Positions 1 through 7,037 of a stretch of 41,956 nt of DNA are shown here, one piece after another (the first letter of the stretch is position 1; each line of letters begins with the position of its first letter). Source of the DNA: Bacteroidota bacterium (GTDB taxonomy: Bacteria; Bacteroidota; Bacteroidia; Chitinophagales; Chitinophagaceae); NCBI GenBank assembly GCA_947451115.1, contig CANFXV010000019.1, forward strand, positions 1 through 41,956, written 5' to 3'. The notes beneath the pieces were generated by a model. It did not search any database, was not told where the DNA came from, and saw nothing but the letters and a program-made list of their open reading frames with translations. Made by a program: the position numbers and the translations under genes.

Positions 1-33
1 ACAACTAAACAACGGAGAAAGATGAATGATTAA
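1..33 (+). CDS. Possible C-terminal tail of an upstream gene (partial)
   Basis: Frame 1 is open from the window edge to a TAA at 31-33 and would encode the basic tail TTKQRRKMND. It would overlap the next gene by 8 bp, the same overlap seen between the next two genes, which fits a tightly packed small operon. Eleven codons are too few to prove coding, so this is only a suggestion. Confidence 0.25.
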   Translation, partial: TTKQRRKMND

Positions 34-259
34 CAAAGAATTATTAAAAGAAAGAATGAACGACAATCTTAATATAAACGATATTAAGGAGGTATTAGGA
101 ATAAGTGAGGTAAGTGTATACCGATTGAACAAAGAGGGTAAATTACTACCTAATTTTAAGTGGAAAGGAAAGAACTATTGGAAAGGAACAAATGTATTTG
201 AATTCTGTATTGAATTGGGTATAATAGATAAGGAAGTGACGGAGGTTGTAAATGGATAA
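26..259 (+). CDS. Excisionase-like winged HTH protein
   Basis: This 77-residue basic protein has the look of an excisionase or MerR-type DNA-binding fold. The segment around residues 17-36 (INDIKEVLGISEVSVYRL) reads as a helix-turn-helix, and a short wing follows (residues about 42-52, KWKGKNYW). GGAG at 14-17 is a good Shine-Dalgarno site 8 nt before the ATG at 26, unusual for this phylum but common on mobile elements. It sits on the same element as the integrase at 2927-4384, so a recombination directionality factor or element regulator is likely. The ATGGATAA overlap with the next gene suggests translational coupling. The fold is inferred from pattern only, and no target site is known. Confidence 0.6.
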   Translation: MINKELLKERMNDNLNINDIKEVLGISEVSVYRLNKEGKLLPNFKWKGKNYWKGTNVFEFCIELGIIDKEVTEVVNG

Positions 260-470
260 GAATAATTTTGAGAATGAGATTTATTCAAAAAAGATATTCC
301 TATTGAATAAACTATTTTATATCATAACCCATCAAAGTTTCAATTTTAGAAACCTTAATGATTTAGATAATTTAATAAATCGTTTTGTTGATCTGTCGGA
401 TAGTATAAAACAACCAAAGGATGAAATGAAGTTGAAAAATATTAAAAGAAAATTTGATACAAATAAGTGA
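252..470 (+). CDS. Small hypothetical protein of the integrative element
   Basis: This is a 72-residue charged protein rich in Asn, Lys, Leu and Ile, with no recognised domain. It starts inside the last codons of the HTH gene (8-bp overlap), so the two are almost certainly co-transcribed and translationally coupled. Residues about 15-50 look helical; there is no signal peptide and no Cys or His cluster. The size and partnership fit an accessory protein to the excisionase-like regulator, but no function can be assigned. A hairpin terminator follows at 545-576. Confidence 0.5.
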   Translation: MDKNNFENEIYSKKIFLLNKLFYIITHQSFNFRNLNDLDNLINRFVDLSDSIKQPKDEMKLKNIKRKFDTNK

Positions 471-544
471 TTAAATAAGGTTTAGGATAGGTATTAGTAT
501 CAAACCTATTTAGACGATATACACATTCATTGTAATGAAAGAAA

Positions 545-576
545 AAACCCTACTACAATTTAATGTAATAGGGTTT
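545..576. terminator. Bidirectional hairpin terminator
   Basis: AAACCCTA (545-552) pairs with TAGGGTTT (569-576), and TACA (554-557) with TGTA (565-568), giving a 12-bp stem with one C/A mismatch and a 6-nt loop. A-rich sequence precedes it and T-rich sequence follows. It lies between the convergent genes ending at 470 (+) and 598 (-), so it can serve both. Confidence 0.7.
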
Positions 577-597
577 ATTTCTTATGTTTCATTTGTT

Positions 598-1518
598 TTA
601 ATTTAATATTCCTTCTTTAATTGAATATTTCTTTTCATCTTTCAAAGATTGTTCAGTTCTTTCAATAACAGTTTTATTATTATATTTCCATCCATTTTTT
701 AACCATTCAACTAATTGATTCTTTGTAACTACACAATTTTCAGATAATAATTCAAATTCAAAAGGGTTGTCATTATCTTTTCTAATGAATGTATCACAGA
801 TATATGATGATGTTCCCTTAATTTTATCACCAACTATAATTTTATCAACTACTCTTTTTACTTTCCCTAAATCTTCATCATAATAAGATAAAGTATAACT
901 ATCTGAATGATTCATTAATGATTCAGTTTTAGTGTTATGATTATAACAATATAGAGTATATGTTTGTAATTCATATTCACCACCAAAATTGATTGTATGA
1001 TTTATAAAATCATTCATTTTATTTTTCAATATTGATTCTTTTTGATTTTCTAAATTTTGAATTTCAGTTTCAATATTAAAAACCGAAACTCCCATTTGAT
1101 TTAATAAATCTATTACTTCTGATAATTTACTTTTAATAATTATGAACTGTTTATAACCTATATAATAATCGTTTAACATATCTATATCTAATTTTTCATC
1201 AAATAGTGATAATTCAAAACTATCATAAAATTCAAAAAAATACTTACCCCATCTATTTAATTTCTTAAATAATGGTTTCTCATTTATTGAATATGTTATT
1301 TCCTTATCATATGAATACATTGGTTTATTTTCATCAATGTTAAGTATCAATTCAAAATATTTAGTTTTTATTATGAATTGGGTTGGGTATAAATCATCTT
1401 TATCATAGTGAAATCCATAACTATCAATCAATTTTTTTACTTTTTTTAATGTATCATTTTTCACATTTGAGATTTCACTATTTTTTTTTGTAATCTCACT
1501 ATCTATTAAATTTATCAT
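598..1518 (-). CDS. Hypothetical protein, element cargo
   Basis: A 306-residue soluble protein that I do not recognise. It is rich in Lys, Asn, Ile, Tyr and Asp. Residues about 1-25 and 130-165 look like coiled coil, and the C-terminal third is more beta-like with aromatic residues. No Walker, nuclease or zinc motif is evident. I start it at the ATG at 1518; extending to a GTG at 1566 adds 16 residues with an odd hydrophobic run, and the sequence just upstream of 1518 is A/T-rich leader. It lies alone, convergent with the HTH operon. Its very AT-rich composition matches the element and differs from the GldLM region. Cargo such as defence is possible but unsupported. Confidence 0.5.
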   Translation of the reverse strand: MINLIDSEITKKNSEISNVKNDTLKKVKKLIDSYGFHYDKDDLYPTQFIIKTKYFELILNIDENKPMYSYDKEITYSINEKPLFKKLNRWGKYFFEFYDSFELSLFDEKLDIDMLNDYYIGYKQFIIIKSKLSEVIDLLNQMGVSVFNIETEIQNLENQKESILKNKMNDFINHTINFGGEYELQTYTLYCYNHNTKTESLMNHSDSYTLSYYDEDLGKVKRVVDKIIVGDKIKGTSSYICDTFIRKDNDNPFEFELLSENCVVTKNQLVEWLKNGWKYNNKTVIERTEQSLKDEKKYSIKEGILN

Positions 1519-1566
1519 AATTGTATTTTTTTTATAAAATAAAAAAGGTATCACATTGGATACCAC

Positions 1567-1704
1567 TAAATTTTCTTACTCTTTTTAGGATTTTCAGAAT
1601 AACTCCTTTGATAACAATTACAACCAACCATAAATGGATACCTAAATAATAGGGTTGTTATCTTTACTTTGTTGTTTTAATACTAATACTACATATTTTT
1701 TTAA
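1567..1704. other. Short intergenic gap with a distant inverted repeat
   Basis: GATAACAA (1610-1617) is complementary to TTGTTATC (1655-1662) across a 37-nt loop. It lies just downstream of the zinc-ribbon gene on the - strand. It may be a weak terminator or chance; nothing else is seen here. Confidence 0.25.
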
Positions 1705-2001
1705 TTAAATTGACACAAATGAAAATCTAACCAAATCCATTGAACCCTTTATATTTTTTAACCAACCCTTTTTATTTACCATTTTGTGATACATAGGGTT
1801 GTTTTTTAACCCTTCCATTAACTTTCTAATTGGAATTACATAAATAGTATTACAATCATCACAACACCTATCATTATCTCTTTTCATTAAAGGATGAGGA
1901 TTGTTCCCTAAATTCCAACCAATCATATTTGTTTCTATTTGATTTCCACAAAGTGAACATTTGATTGAATTCTGTTTTGTGTTTATTGTGTTATTACACA
2001 T
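1705..2001 (-). CDS. Small zinc-ribbon-like protein of phage or mobile-element type
   Basis: This 98-residue protein carries CSLC near residue 16 and CCDDC near residue 46, a probable four-cysteine zinc-binding ribbon. The linker has a GWNLGNNPHPL stretch, and VIPIRK follows the second Cys pair. From memory, small proteins with this layout (Cys pair, GW-N-G-N-P, Cys-Cys-x-x-Cys, then VIPxR) are frequent in phage genomes and annotated only as hypothetical. The last 40 residues are basic and may bind nucleic acid. The ATG at 2001 is clear. It reads divergently from the coiled-coil gene at 2242, with the 73-bp repeat pair between them. The molecular role is unknown. Confidence 0.55.
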   Translation of the reverse strand: MCNNTINTKQNSIKCSLCGNQIETNMIGWNLGNNPHPLMKRDNDRCCDDCNTIYVIPIRKLMEGLKNNPMYHKMVNKKGWLKNIKGSMDLVRFSFVSI

Positions 2002-2057
2002 ATTTCATAGATCAGTTTTTATAGTGGTAAAACTCCACTTTTGTTTTATAATAATTT

Positions 2058-2130
2058 TTTTAACATCCCAATACATAAAGTTATTAATGTTCATTTCCTA
2101 CAATTTGGGTAAATCAAAATTTTGTAGGAA
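2058..2130. repeat. 73-bp direct repeat, copy 1
   Basis: This copy is identical over 73 bp to 2149-2221 (period 91 bp). It contains a 9-bp inverted repeat, TTCCTACAA (2095-2103) and TTGTAGGAA (2122-2130). It lies between divergent genes, which suits a duplicated operator or protein-binding site, or a recent local duplication. Confidence 0.9.
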
Positions 2131-2148
2131 TCTATCAACTATATCATA

Positions 2149-2221
2149 TTTTAACATCCCAATACATAAAGTTATTAATGTTCATTTCCTACAATTTGGG
2201 TAAATCAAAATTTTGTAGGAA
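2149..2221. repeat. 73-bp direct repeat, copy 2
   Basis: This is the second exact copy of 2058-2130. Its own inverted repeat arms are at 2186-2194 and 2213-2221. The copy ends 20 bp before the ATG at 2242, so any protein or RNA structure formed here could affect initiation of that gene. The 18-bp spacer between the copies is not repeated. Confidence 0.9.
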
Positions 2222-2241
2222 ATTTATACAAATCATTAATT

Positions 2242-2916
2242 ATGAAAATTTCTGTTGGAATTTATAAGAAAAAATGGGACTCTCAAATTGAATGGATAGA
2301 TAATAACAAATATTTGAAATTAACTGAGAGTGATAAAAAGAAGTTGTTGAGATTTCGTTCATTACACAGTTATACAAATAAAATGAATAAATCCATTGAA
2401 AAAAGAAATATAGAAATCCAAAAATTAATTTCTGAAGTAAATGAGAGAGAAAAAAAAATAAAAAAATATGAAAGTGAAAGTAAGGGTTTATATCAATTTT
2501 TAGAAAAGTTGAAATCTAATTTAGAAATCACACTCTATTACATTGAAGGTAAAACAACAAAAAAATCAAAAAGGTTTAGTGATATCTCAAAAACAAAAGA
2601 GATTGTATATACACAGTGTTTATTGAGATTCAAAACAAAAAATAGTAGTAAACTCCATTCAATAAATTTAGGACCAAAGAGGGTTGATATTTTGAATGAG
2701 ATTAAGAGGGTTGATATTAAATGGTATGATGAAATTGGGAAAAAATTGATAAAAGAAGAAAATATAGATTTTAAGAAGGTTTCAAATCAAATTAAAATCT
2801 ATTTCAAACCGTATGTAGAAAAGTTATTTAAGAAAAACTATCAGAGAATATTGGATGGAAAATATAGTTTAACAAAGGATAAGATATATTCTGAAATCTC
2901 TAAATCAAAACAATAA
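2242..2916 (+). CDS. Coiled-coil hypothetical protein, element cargo
   Basis: This 224-residue basic protein is not recognised. Residues about 45-95 form a strongly predicted coiled coil (repeating Glu, Lys, Ile and Leu). A Lys-rich segment and a mixed alpha/beta C-terminal half follow. There is no signal peptide, membrane segment, Cys pair or nucleotide-binding motif. It starts at an ATG directly after the 73-bp repeat pair and converges on the integrase, with 10 bp between the stop codons. Mobile-element cargo or an accessory recombination protein are both possible; neither is shown. Confidence 0.5.
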   Translation: MKISVGIYKKKWDSQIEWIDNNKYLKLTESDKKKLLRFRSLHSYTNKMNKSIEKRNIEIQKLISEVNEREKKIKKYESESKGLYQFLEKLKSNLEITLYYIEGKTTKKSKRFSDISKTKEIVYTQCLLRFKTKNSSKLHSINLGPKRVDILNEIKRVDIKWYDEIGKKLIKEENIDFKKVSNQIKIYFKPYVEKLFKKNYQRILDGKYSLTKDKIYSEISKSKQ

Positions 2917-2926
2917 TGACATTTCT

Positions 2927-4384
2927 TTAACTATTATCTGTGTTAAGAACATTCTTTATATAATCTATGATTAATTCAATTGGTATTCCACTTAATTGTT
3001 CAAAATATTCTTCTTTATCTTTTTTTTCAAATTCTTTGGTATATAATTTTTTCCCCTTATCAATATCCTTATCTACCACAGATACATATTTTTGGAATGA
3101 ATTGATTGTTTTGTGACCACTCAATTTCATAATACTCCAATTATCCATTGTATTCAAATCAATAAGATTTTTGATAAAACTTCTCCTACCACTATGAGAG
3201 GAGAGGAGTTCCCAAATCTGTTTCTCTTTTTTGGTTGTATCCCTAATATCAACACCAACCATTATTTCTCTCTTAACTAATCGGTTGAACTTCAAAATTT
3301 TTCCAATCTCTTTTATGTGTTGGTTAAATCTTTGTTGAGTGTAAGGTGGGAATACATTTTGACCTAATGACTTCCCTTTGGAATACTTCATAAATATTCC
3401 TTTAGATATTGGATTTTGAGGAACTAATACAGAGGATTTAGTTTTCTCCATCGTCCAACTGAAATAATCATCCTTATACTTAAACATCCCCACTTTCATC
3501 TTATGTATATCACCCCATCTACAACCAATAGAACATTGGAATGTAAATATATCCTTTACCAACTCTAAATTGTTCCAATAGATTATATCACCACTTTTAT
3601 TTCTATCCTCTATAAGTGAACAGTTTTCATAGGTTTTAGGGTAATTGAACTTATCGTAATCAAACATCTTTTTGACTTCCATTGAGTTAAGGAAAACCAA
3701 CTCATCATTCCTTATGGTTTTGAGAGATTTGAACTTTCTTATATCAGTGATAAACCTATTTTCCTTACACCACCATAGGAATATTTTAAGGTTAGATATT
3801 GTTTTGTTTATGTAGTTGTTAGATAAACCCACAGTGACAACCTTACCTTTTCTTTTGATTTCAGTATCCCAACAGAACTTCTTAAAATCTATCTCAAAAC
3901 CTCCATCAATTATGTAATCAAAGGATAGTATCTGTTTGGTTTCATTTTCAAAGTGTTCTAACTTATTCTTTAATGTATCCAATGTTTTAGTATAACCCTT
4001 ATGATACATTGACTTCTCTTTCAAAAACAAATCATAACACTTCCAAAAACTCTGTTTAATGGGTTGTTTCTTTAATTGTATGTTTAGTGATTGTTTAAGT
4101 AAATCACTCACCAAAGTAGTGGTTGGTAGTTGTTTATTCTCCTCAATTTGATTGACAATCTCATTCAATAAATCAATCTTATTGGTAATCCTTTTTTGTA
4201 TATCAATGTAGTTGGGACAACGATTGGATAAACTACCATTTTTCCAAAATTGTAATTCAACAAAAGAGTTAGTTGAAAATCTTTTAGATAATCCTTTGTA
4301 TGAGTATTTTACATAGATAGGATACACAACCTTATTCTGTTGTTTCTTTTTATCCTTTTTGACTATCATTAAAGAAATACCCAT
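2927..4384 (-). CDS. Tyrosine recombinase (integrase)
   Basis: This is a roughly 485-residue phage-integrase family protein that would catalyse site-specific insertion and excision of the element. Counting from the upstream TTG at 4390, the catalytic set is visible: Arg near 291 (CRWGDIHKM), His399 and Arg402 (HSGRR), His426 (SGHKT) and the nucleophile Tyr435 (QKYV). The N-terminal region (residues about 8-60, VYPIYVKYSYKGLSKRFST) resembles the arm-binding domain of Bacteroidota integrases, and a SAM-like core-binding segment follows (about 95-225). I prefer ATG 4384 over the TTG; ATG 4369 is also possible because a TAnnTTTG-type box sits at 4388-4395. Its 5' end faces the tRNA-like att remnant about 110 bp away, the usual layout for tRNA-targeting elements. 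Confidence 0.92.
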   Translation of the reverse strand: MGISLMIVKKDKKKQQNKVVYPIYVKYSYKGLSKRFSTNSFVELQFWKNGSLSNRCPNYIDIQKRITNKIDLLNEIVNQIEENKQLPTTTLVSDLLKQSLNIQLKKQPIKQSFWKCYDLFLKEKSMYHKGYTKTLDTLKNKLEHFENETKQILSFDYIIDGGFEIDFKKFCWDTEIKRKGKVVTVGLSNNYINKTISNLKIFLWWCKENRFITDIRKFKSLKTIRNDELVFLNSMEVKKMFDYDKFNYPKTYENCSLIEDRNKSGDIIYWNNLELVKDIFTFQCSIGCRWGDIHKMKVGMFKYKDDYFSWTMEKTKSSVLVPQNPISKGIFMKYSKGKSLGQNVFPPYTQQRFNQHIKEIGKILKFNRLVKREIMVGVDIRDTTKKEKQIWELLSSHSGRRSFIKNLIDLNTMDNWSIMKLSGHKTINSFQKYVSVVDKDIDKGKKLYTKEFEKKDKEEYFEQLSGIPIELIIDYIKNVLNTDNS

Positions 4385-4387
4385 AAT

Positions 4388-4395
4388 CAAATATA
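4388..4395 (-). promoter_or_regulatory. Candidate -7 box for the integrase gene
   Basis: On the - strand this reads TATATTTG, an exact match to the Bacteroidota TAnnTTTG box. No clear -33 TTTG is seen at the expected distance. If used, translation would more naturally start at ATG 4369 than at 4384. Confidence 0.35.
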
Positions 4396-4413
4396 ATATA
4401 AATTAGTATATGA

Positions 4414-4450
4414 GGTAGGAAATACCTACCAAAAATAGGTGTAAAGTAGG
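4414..4450. promoter_or_regulatory. GTAGG-containing repeats, possible integrase arm-type sites
   Basis: GGTAGG (4414-4419) and CCTACC (4425-4430) form an inverted pair, TAGGT lies at 4436-4440, and GTAGG recurs at 4446-4450. The cluster lies between the integrase start and the att core, where arm-type binding sites would be expected. An int operator is the alternative. No protein-binding evidence is available. Confidence 0.3.
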
Positions 4451-4491
4451 GTGTTGGTATATCTAACTAATTGATAATCAAGCACATTCAT

Positions 4492-4509
4492 ATCCTGTCT
4501 TCCCGACCA
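4492..4509 (+). other. tRNA 3'-end remnant, probable attachment site of the element
   Basis: ATCCTGTCTTCCCGACCA reads as the end of a tRNA: last base pairs of the T-loop and T-stem strand CCTGT, acceptor strand CTTCCCG, discriminator A, and CCA. The matching 5' acceptor CGGGAAG is not upstream, and the preceding bases do not form a T-stem, so there is no intact tRNA here. This is the pattern left when an integrase inserts into a tRNA 3' end: the intact tRNA stays at the other end of the element and the displaced copy stays here. The acceptor sequence suggests tRNA-Pro in this phylum, but that is a guess from memory. Confidence 0.75.
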
Positions 4510-4517
4510 AAAAAGAA

Positions 4518-4549
4518 AACAAAGCCTCAACGAAAGTTGGGGCTTTGTT
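4518..4549 (+). terminator. Strong hairpin terminator, probably the original tRNA terminator
   Basis: AACAAAGCCTCAAC (4518-4531) pairs with GTTGGGGCTTTGTT (4536-4549) around a GAAA tetraloop, a 14-bp stem with one T/G wobble. It begins 8 bp after the tRNA-like CCA, the position expected for the terminator of the interrupted tRNA gene. Confidence 0.85.
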
Positions 4550-4602
4550 ATTTAACGAATGAGCAAATCAAGTTTACTTGAATTTGTGAATGAGTTAAAT
4601 AA
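4548..4602. repeat. Large inverted repeat downstream of the terminator
   Basis: TTATTTAAC (4548-4556) is complementary to GTTAAATAA (4594-4602). Inside, CAAAT/ATTTG and CAAGT/ACTTG pair around 4564-4586. GAATGAG occurs in both arms as a direct repeat. It could be a second terminator stem or a remnant of a small mobile repeat. Confidence 0.55.
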
Positions 4603-4605
4603 CAT

Positions 4606-4803
4606 AAAGGCCGCGAAGTGGTCTTTTGTTGAGGCTATTGTTTTTATGCTTTTGCACTGAGGGTTTGCAGGATGCCGGAGCGAAGCGACGGCTATCCTCT
4701 ATCTTTTTAAAAAGATAGAGATACAAGAACGAAGTGAGGTGATCCGATATGCTTTTAAAAAAAGTATATGATTGTTGAGCGAAGCGACGGCTATCCTCTA
4801 TCT
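4606..4803. repeat. Cluster of CGAAGYG repeats with AT palindromes
   Basis: A 27-bp sequence (GAGCGAAGCGACGGCTATCC followed by TCTATCT) occurs exactly at 4678-4704 and again at 4777-4803. Related CGAAGTG motifs occur near 4614 (in the loop of a small AAAGGCC/GGTCTTT hairpin) and near 4730. The first 27-bp copy runs into a perfect 24-bp palindrome at 4697-4720, and the second into a degenerate one. Imperfect AT hairpins also lie at about 4748-4770. This resembles an intergenic palindromic repeat family, but I cannot name it. Confidence 0.8.
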
Positions 4804-5072
4804 ATTAAAAAAAATAGACATATAATTTTTGTTTAATCTCCAACGCATTCATCTCTAAATTTCTTTAAACAAGCATCTTTTATCTATATATAGAAGTATC
4901 TCTAAGTACCTAAAAACCTAACATAAAATTTAATAAAATTATAAAAAATATTATTTCATAATTGATTGTATATCAATGGTTCAGTATTATAAACGACAAT
5001 AACTGATTTTAATCATGTTTTAATTTTTTCTGAGACTATAGGATAAGATATTTGGCTTAGATAATCCTCCTA
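4804..5072 (+). promoter_or_regulatory. AT-rich leader of the GldLM operon
   Basis: This 269-bp gene-free, very AT-rich stretch precedes the 14-gene operon, so its promoter should lie here. GATATTTG at 5047-5054 matches TAnnTTTG at 7 of 8 positions (counting the free bases) and lies 19 bp before the ATG at 5073, but no convincing -33 TTTG is seen. No riboswitch-like structure is apparent. Confidence 0.35.
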
Positions 5073-5453
5073 ATGCAAATTTTAACTCGATTTACTGATT
5101 TCATAAATACGTTGTTTCCCTCCAAATTAGGGTTTCAAAATATATTTGAACATTACTTTTTTGAACAAAAGTATTATCTACATACTTCCGCTTCTCTTGA
5201 AAATTTCGCCAAATTATTGAATACTAACGCTGATAAGTTAAATCATATTTCAAATAAATATAATTCGTCTTCTTTTGAAGAACTTATTCAACAATCTCGT
5301 TATGAACATCTTATGAAAGAGTTTCAAAATCCTTTCAATGCCTCCCTTCCAATAGATTCTGTGATCAAATTAAGTGGGTTTGATAACAACGAATCCTTTG
5401 TGAATTATGCCAAAGAAATACAACAAAATAATCTTAAAAGTATAAACCTATAA
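5073..5453 (+). CDS. Small AraC-type HTH protein, probable operon regulator
   Basis: This 126-residue protein resembles an isolated AraC-family DNA-binding domain. Two HTH units appear: residues about 42-70 (LENFAKLLNTNADKLNHISN) and about 95-118, where PIDSVIKLSGFDNNESFV echoes the second HTH of AraC proteins (normally IxxIAxxxGFxxxSxFxxxFK). The first HTH is followed by a long-helix region (RYEHLMKEFQ), as in the family. No effector-binding domain is present, so it would be controlled by its level or by a partner. It ends 2 bp before the gldL-like gene and is the first gene of the operon, so autoregulation or activation of the cluster is a reasonable inference. Confidence 0.65.
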   Translation: MQILTRFTDFINTLFPSKLGFQNIFEHYFFEQKYYLHTSASLENFAKLLNTNADKLNHISNKYNSSSFEELIQQSRYEHLMKEFQNPFNASLPIDSVIKLSGFDNNESFVNYAKEIQQNNLKSINL

Positions 5454-5455
5454 TC

Positions 5456-7027
5456 ATGTCAACGCCCGTAAAGACAAAAAAATTAGACATTTTTAACCTT
5501 TTTTACAGCGGTGCTGCCGTTGTAATCCTTATTGGGGTAATTGCCAAATTACTAGAGTGGCCAGCTCAGGATTTATTGATCACTGGTGGTTTGGCCATTG
5601 AAGCAATCGTTTTTGGCGTATCTGCTGTTAAGTTTGTTGATGTTGAAGTGAAGCAAGATGTAGCCACTGAAGCTACCTTATCCAAAGTGGCGGAAGGATT
5701 AGGTACTATCGCAGCCAATGCTAAAGCATCTGCTGGCGAAACTTATATCAATATCCAAACTGGTGATAATACAGAAAATGCTTCAAGTTTAAGTACTTCA
5801 AGTAGTATGAACGCGGTTGTTGATACTTCCAATAGATTAGTTTCTGAAAAAAATGTTTCCATTGAAATTAAAAATCCAGAAACAGCTGCAGCTACAGTTG
5901 CTCCAGTAACGGTTCAAGTGCAAGCGCCTCCAATGCAAATGCCAAGCAATGCACATACTTTATGGCAGTTGGAACAATTAGATATTTTGAGTTTGGCCAA
6001 GGACTTATTTTTTCAACCTAAATGGGACAGTTTGAGTTCAGAAGAGTATACCATTTTGAGTCAAATATTCAAACGTGTCTTTGACAAGAAACTTCCTAAT
6101 AAAGAAGCTTTACAATTTTTACTACAATTCCCAGTTAAATTACCTATACCTGAGATAAATAAATTGACCATTGAAACAGCACACAATTTAGATGCGTCTG
6201 AAATCGAATTGCTATGCAAGGCGCTTACCATGATTGGGTTTAATAGTTTCTTTGAGAATTTTATTTTAGAAGCAAGTGGTGAAACTTATTTAATTAGACC
6301 TAAAAAATCAGGAGATGTACAAATTTATGGCGGAGAAGATGATGTCGTTCTAGCGCATGCGAATAACTTCTTTGCTAAGGAACTAATTGTAGGTCCACAG
6401 ATTGAATGTTTACAAAGCTCCATAAAATTAAAAGGGCAGTCATTATTAGAATTCTTTATCCAAAAGGTAGACATCAAAAAAGAAGATCAATTGGGCTCAT
6501 TAATCAACTTGTTGCAATCGCAATCTGATGATTTGAAAAAGAAATTGTGGTCTAGGTTTAAAAAGATCAAGTACAACCATTCAACTAATGATGGCTATGC
6601 TTATTTAAAACTATTGGCACAATCTGCTATTTCATTTAGCAATACCAGCATTGGCGCGCAATTGTTTAATAGGATCATTGAAATTCAAATCAATGATAAG
6701 AAAACTATCACTTTAAATGACGTAGTCAATTTTAGTGCTGAAACAATATATTTTGGTGCTAAAAATGAGTATAGTGTAAACCTGAAAGAGTTGTTTGTGA
6801 ATGGCGAATTAGAAAACTTAGGGTACACGCAATCATTAATTGAAAAACTCATTGCAGAAAATGTTGCCTCTAAACCAAAATTGATGGAACTATTTAGTTT
6901 AGATGGGCAAGATTCTAAAAAAGAAGTATTTGATAAATTAAACTATCATTTAGCTAAAAACAATACAAGCCCAAGTGGAGCGCAATTGGCCTTTGTATTA
7001 TTATATAAACAATATCATAATTCTTAA
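5456..7027 (+). CDS. GldL-like motor protein with a long cytoplasmic extension
   Basis: The N-terminus matches GldL/PorL, the inner-membrane ring subunit of the proton-driven T9SS and gliding motor. Two membrane helices are seen, residues about 13-33 (YSGAAVVILIGVIAKLLEW) and 40-58 (LLITGGLAIEAIVFGVSAV). Aligned from memory with Flavobacterium GldL, the key membrane glutamate falls at Glu49 and the TM1 lysine at Lys31, so proton-driven function may be retained. GldL is about 215 residues and PorL about 310; this protein has 523. The extra part includes a low-complexity Ser/Thr/Ala/Pro/Val linker (about 100-170) and a largely helical domain (about 170-523) that I do not recognise. It is followed 10 bp later by the gldM-like gene, the standard gldL-gldM order. 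Confidence 0.85.
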   Translation: MSTPVKTKKLDIFNLFYSGAAVVILIGVIAKLLEWPAQDLLITGGLAIEAIVFGVSAVKFVDVEVKQDVATEATLSKVAEGLGTIAANAKASAGETYINIQTGDNTENASSLSTSSSMNAVVDTSNRLVSEKNVSIEIKNPETAAATVAPVTVQVQAPPMQMPSNAHTLWQLEQLDILSLAKDLFFQPKWDSLSSEEYTILSQIFKRVFDKKLPNKEALQFLLQFPVKLPIPEINKLTIETAHNLDASEIELLCKALTMIGFNSFFENFILEASGETYLIRPKKSGDVQIYGGEDDVVLAHANNFFAKELIVGPQIECLQSSIKLKGQSLLEFFIQKVDIKKEDQLGSLINLLQSQSDDLKKKLWSRFKKIKYNHSTNDGYAYLKLLAQSAISFSNTSIGAQLFNRIIEIQINDKKTITLNDVVNFSAETIYFGAKNEYSVNLKELFVNGELENLGYTQSLIEKLIAENVASKPKLMELFSLDGQDSKKEVFDKLNYHLAKNNTSPSGAQLAFVLLYKQYHNS

Positions 7028-7037
7028 TAAGTAGTAT

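Noticed and set aside
1519..1566. GTG start at 1566 for the 306-residue element protein
   Set aside because: It adds a hydrophobic, unlikely N-terminus, whereas ATG 1518 follows an A/T-rich leader.
1961..2203. 80-residue + strand open frame across the 73-bp repeats
   Set aside because: It is made largely of the repeated non-coding sequence and overlaps the zinc-ribbon gene start on the other strand.
2058..2221. CRISPR array
   Set aside because: Only two copies, 73 bp long, with an 18-bp spacer and no cas genes.
4440..4515. Intact tRNA gene
   Set aside because: Only the last 18 nt fit a tRNA 3' end; the acceptor 5' strand, D-arm and anticodon arm are absent upstream.
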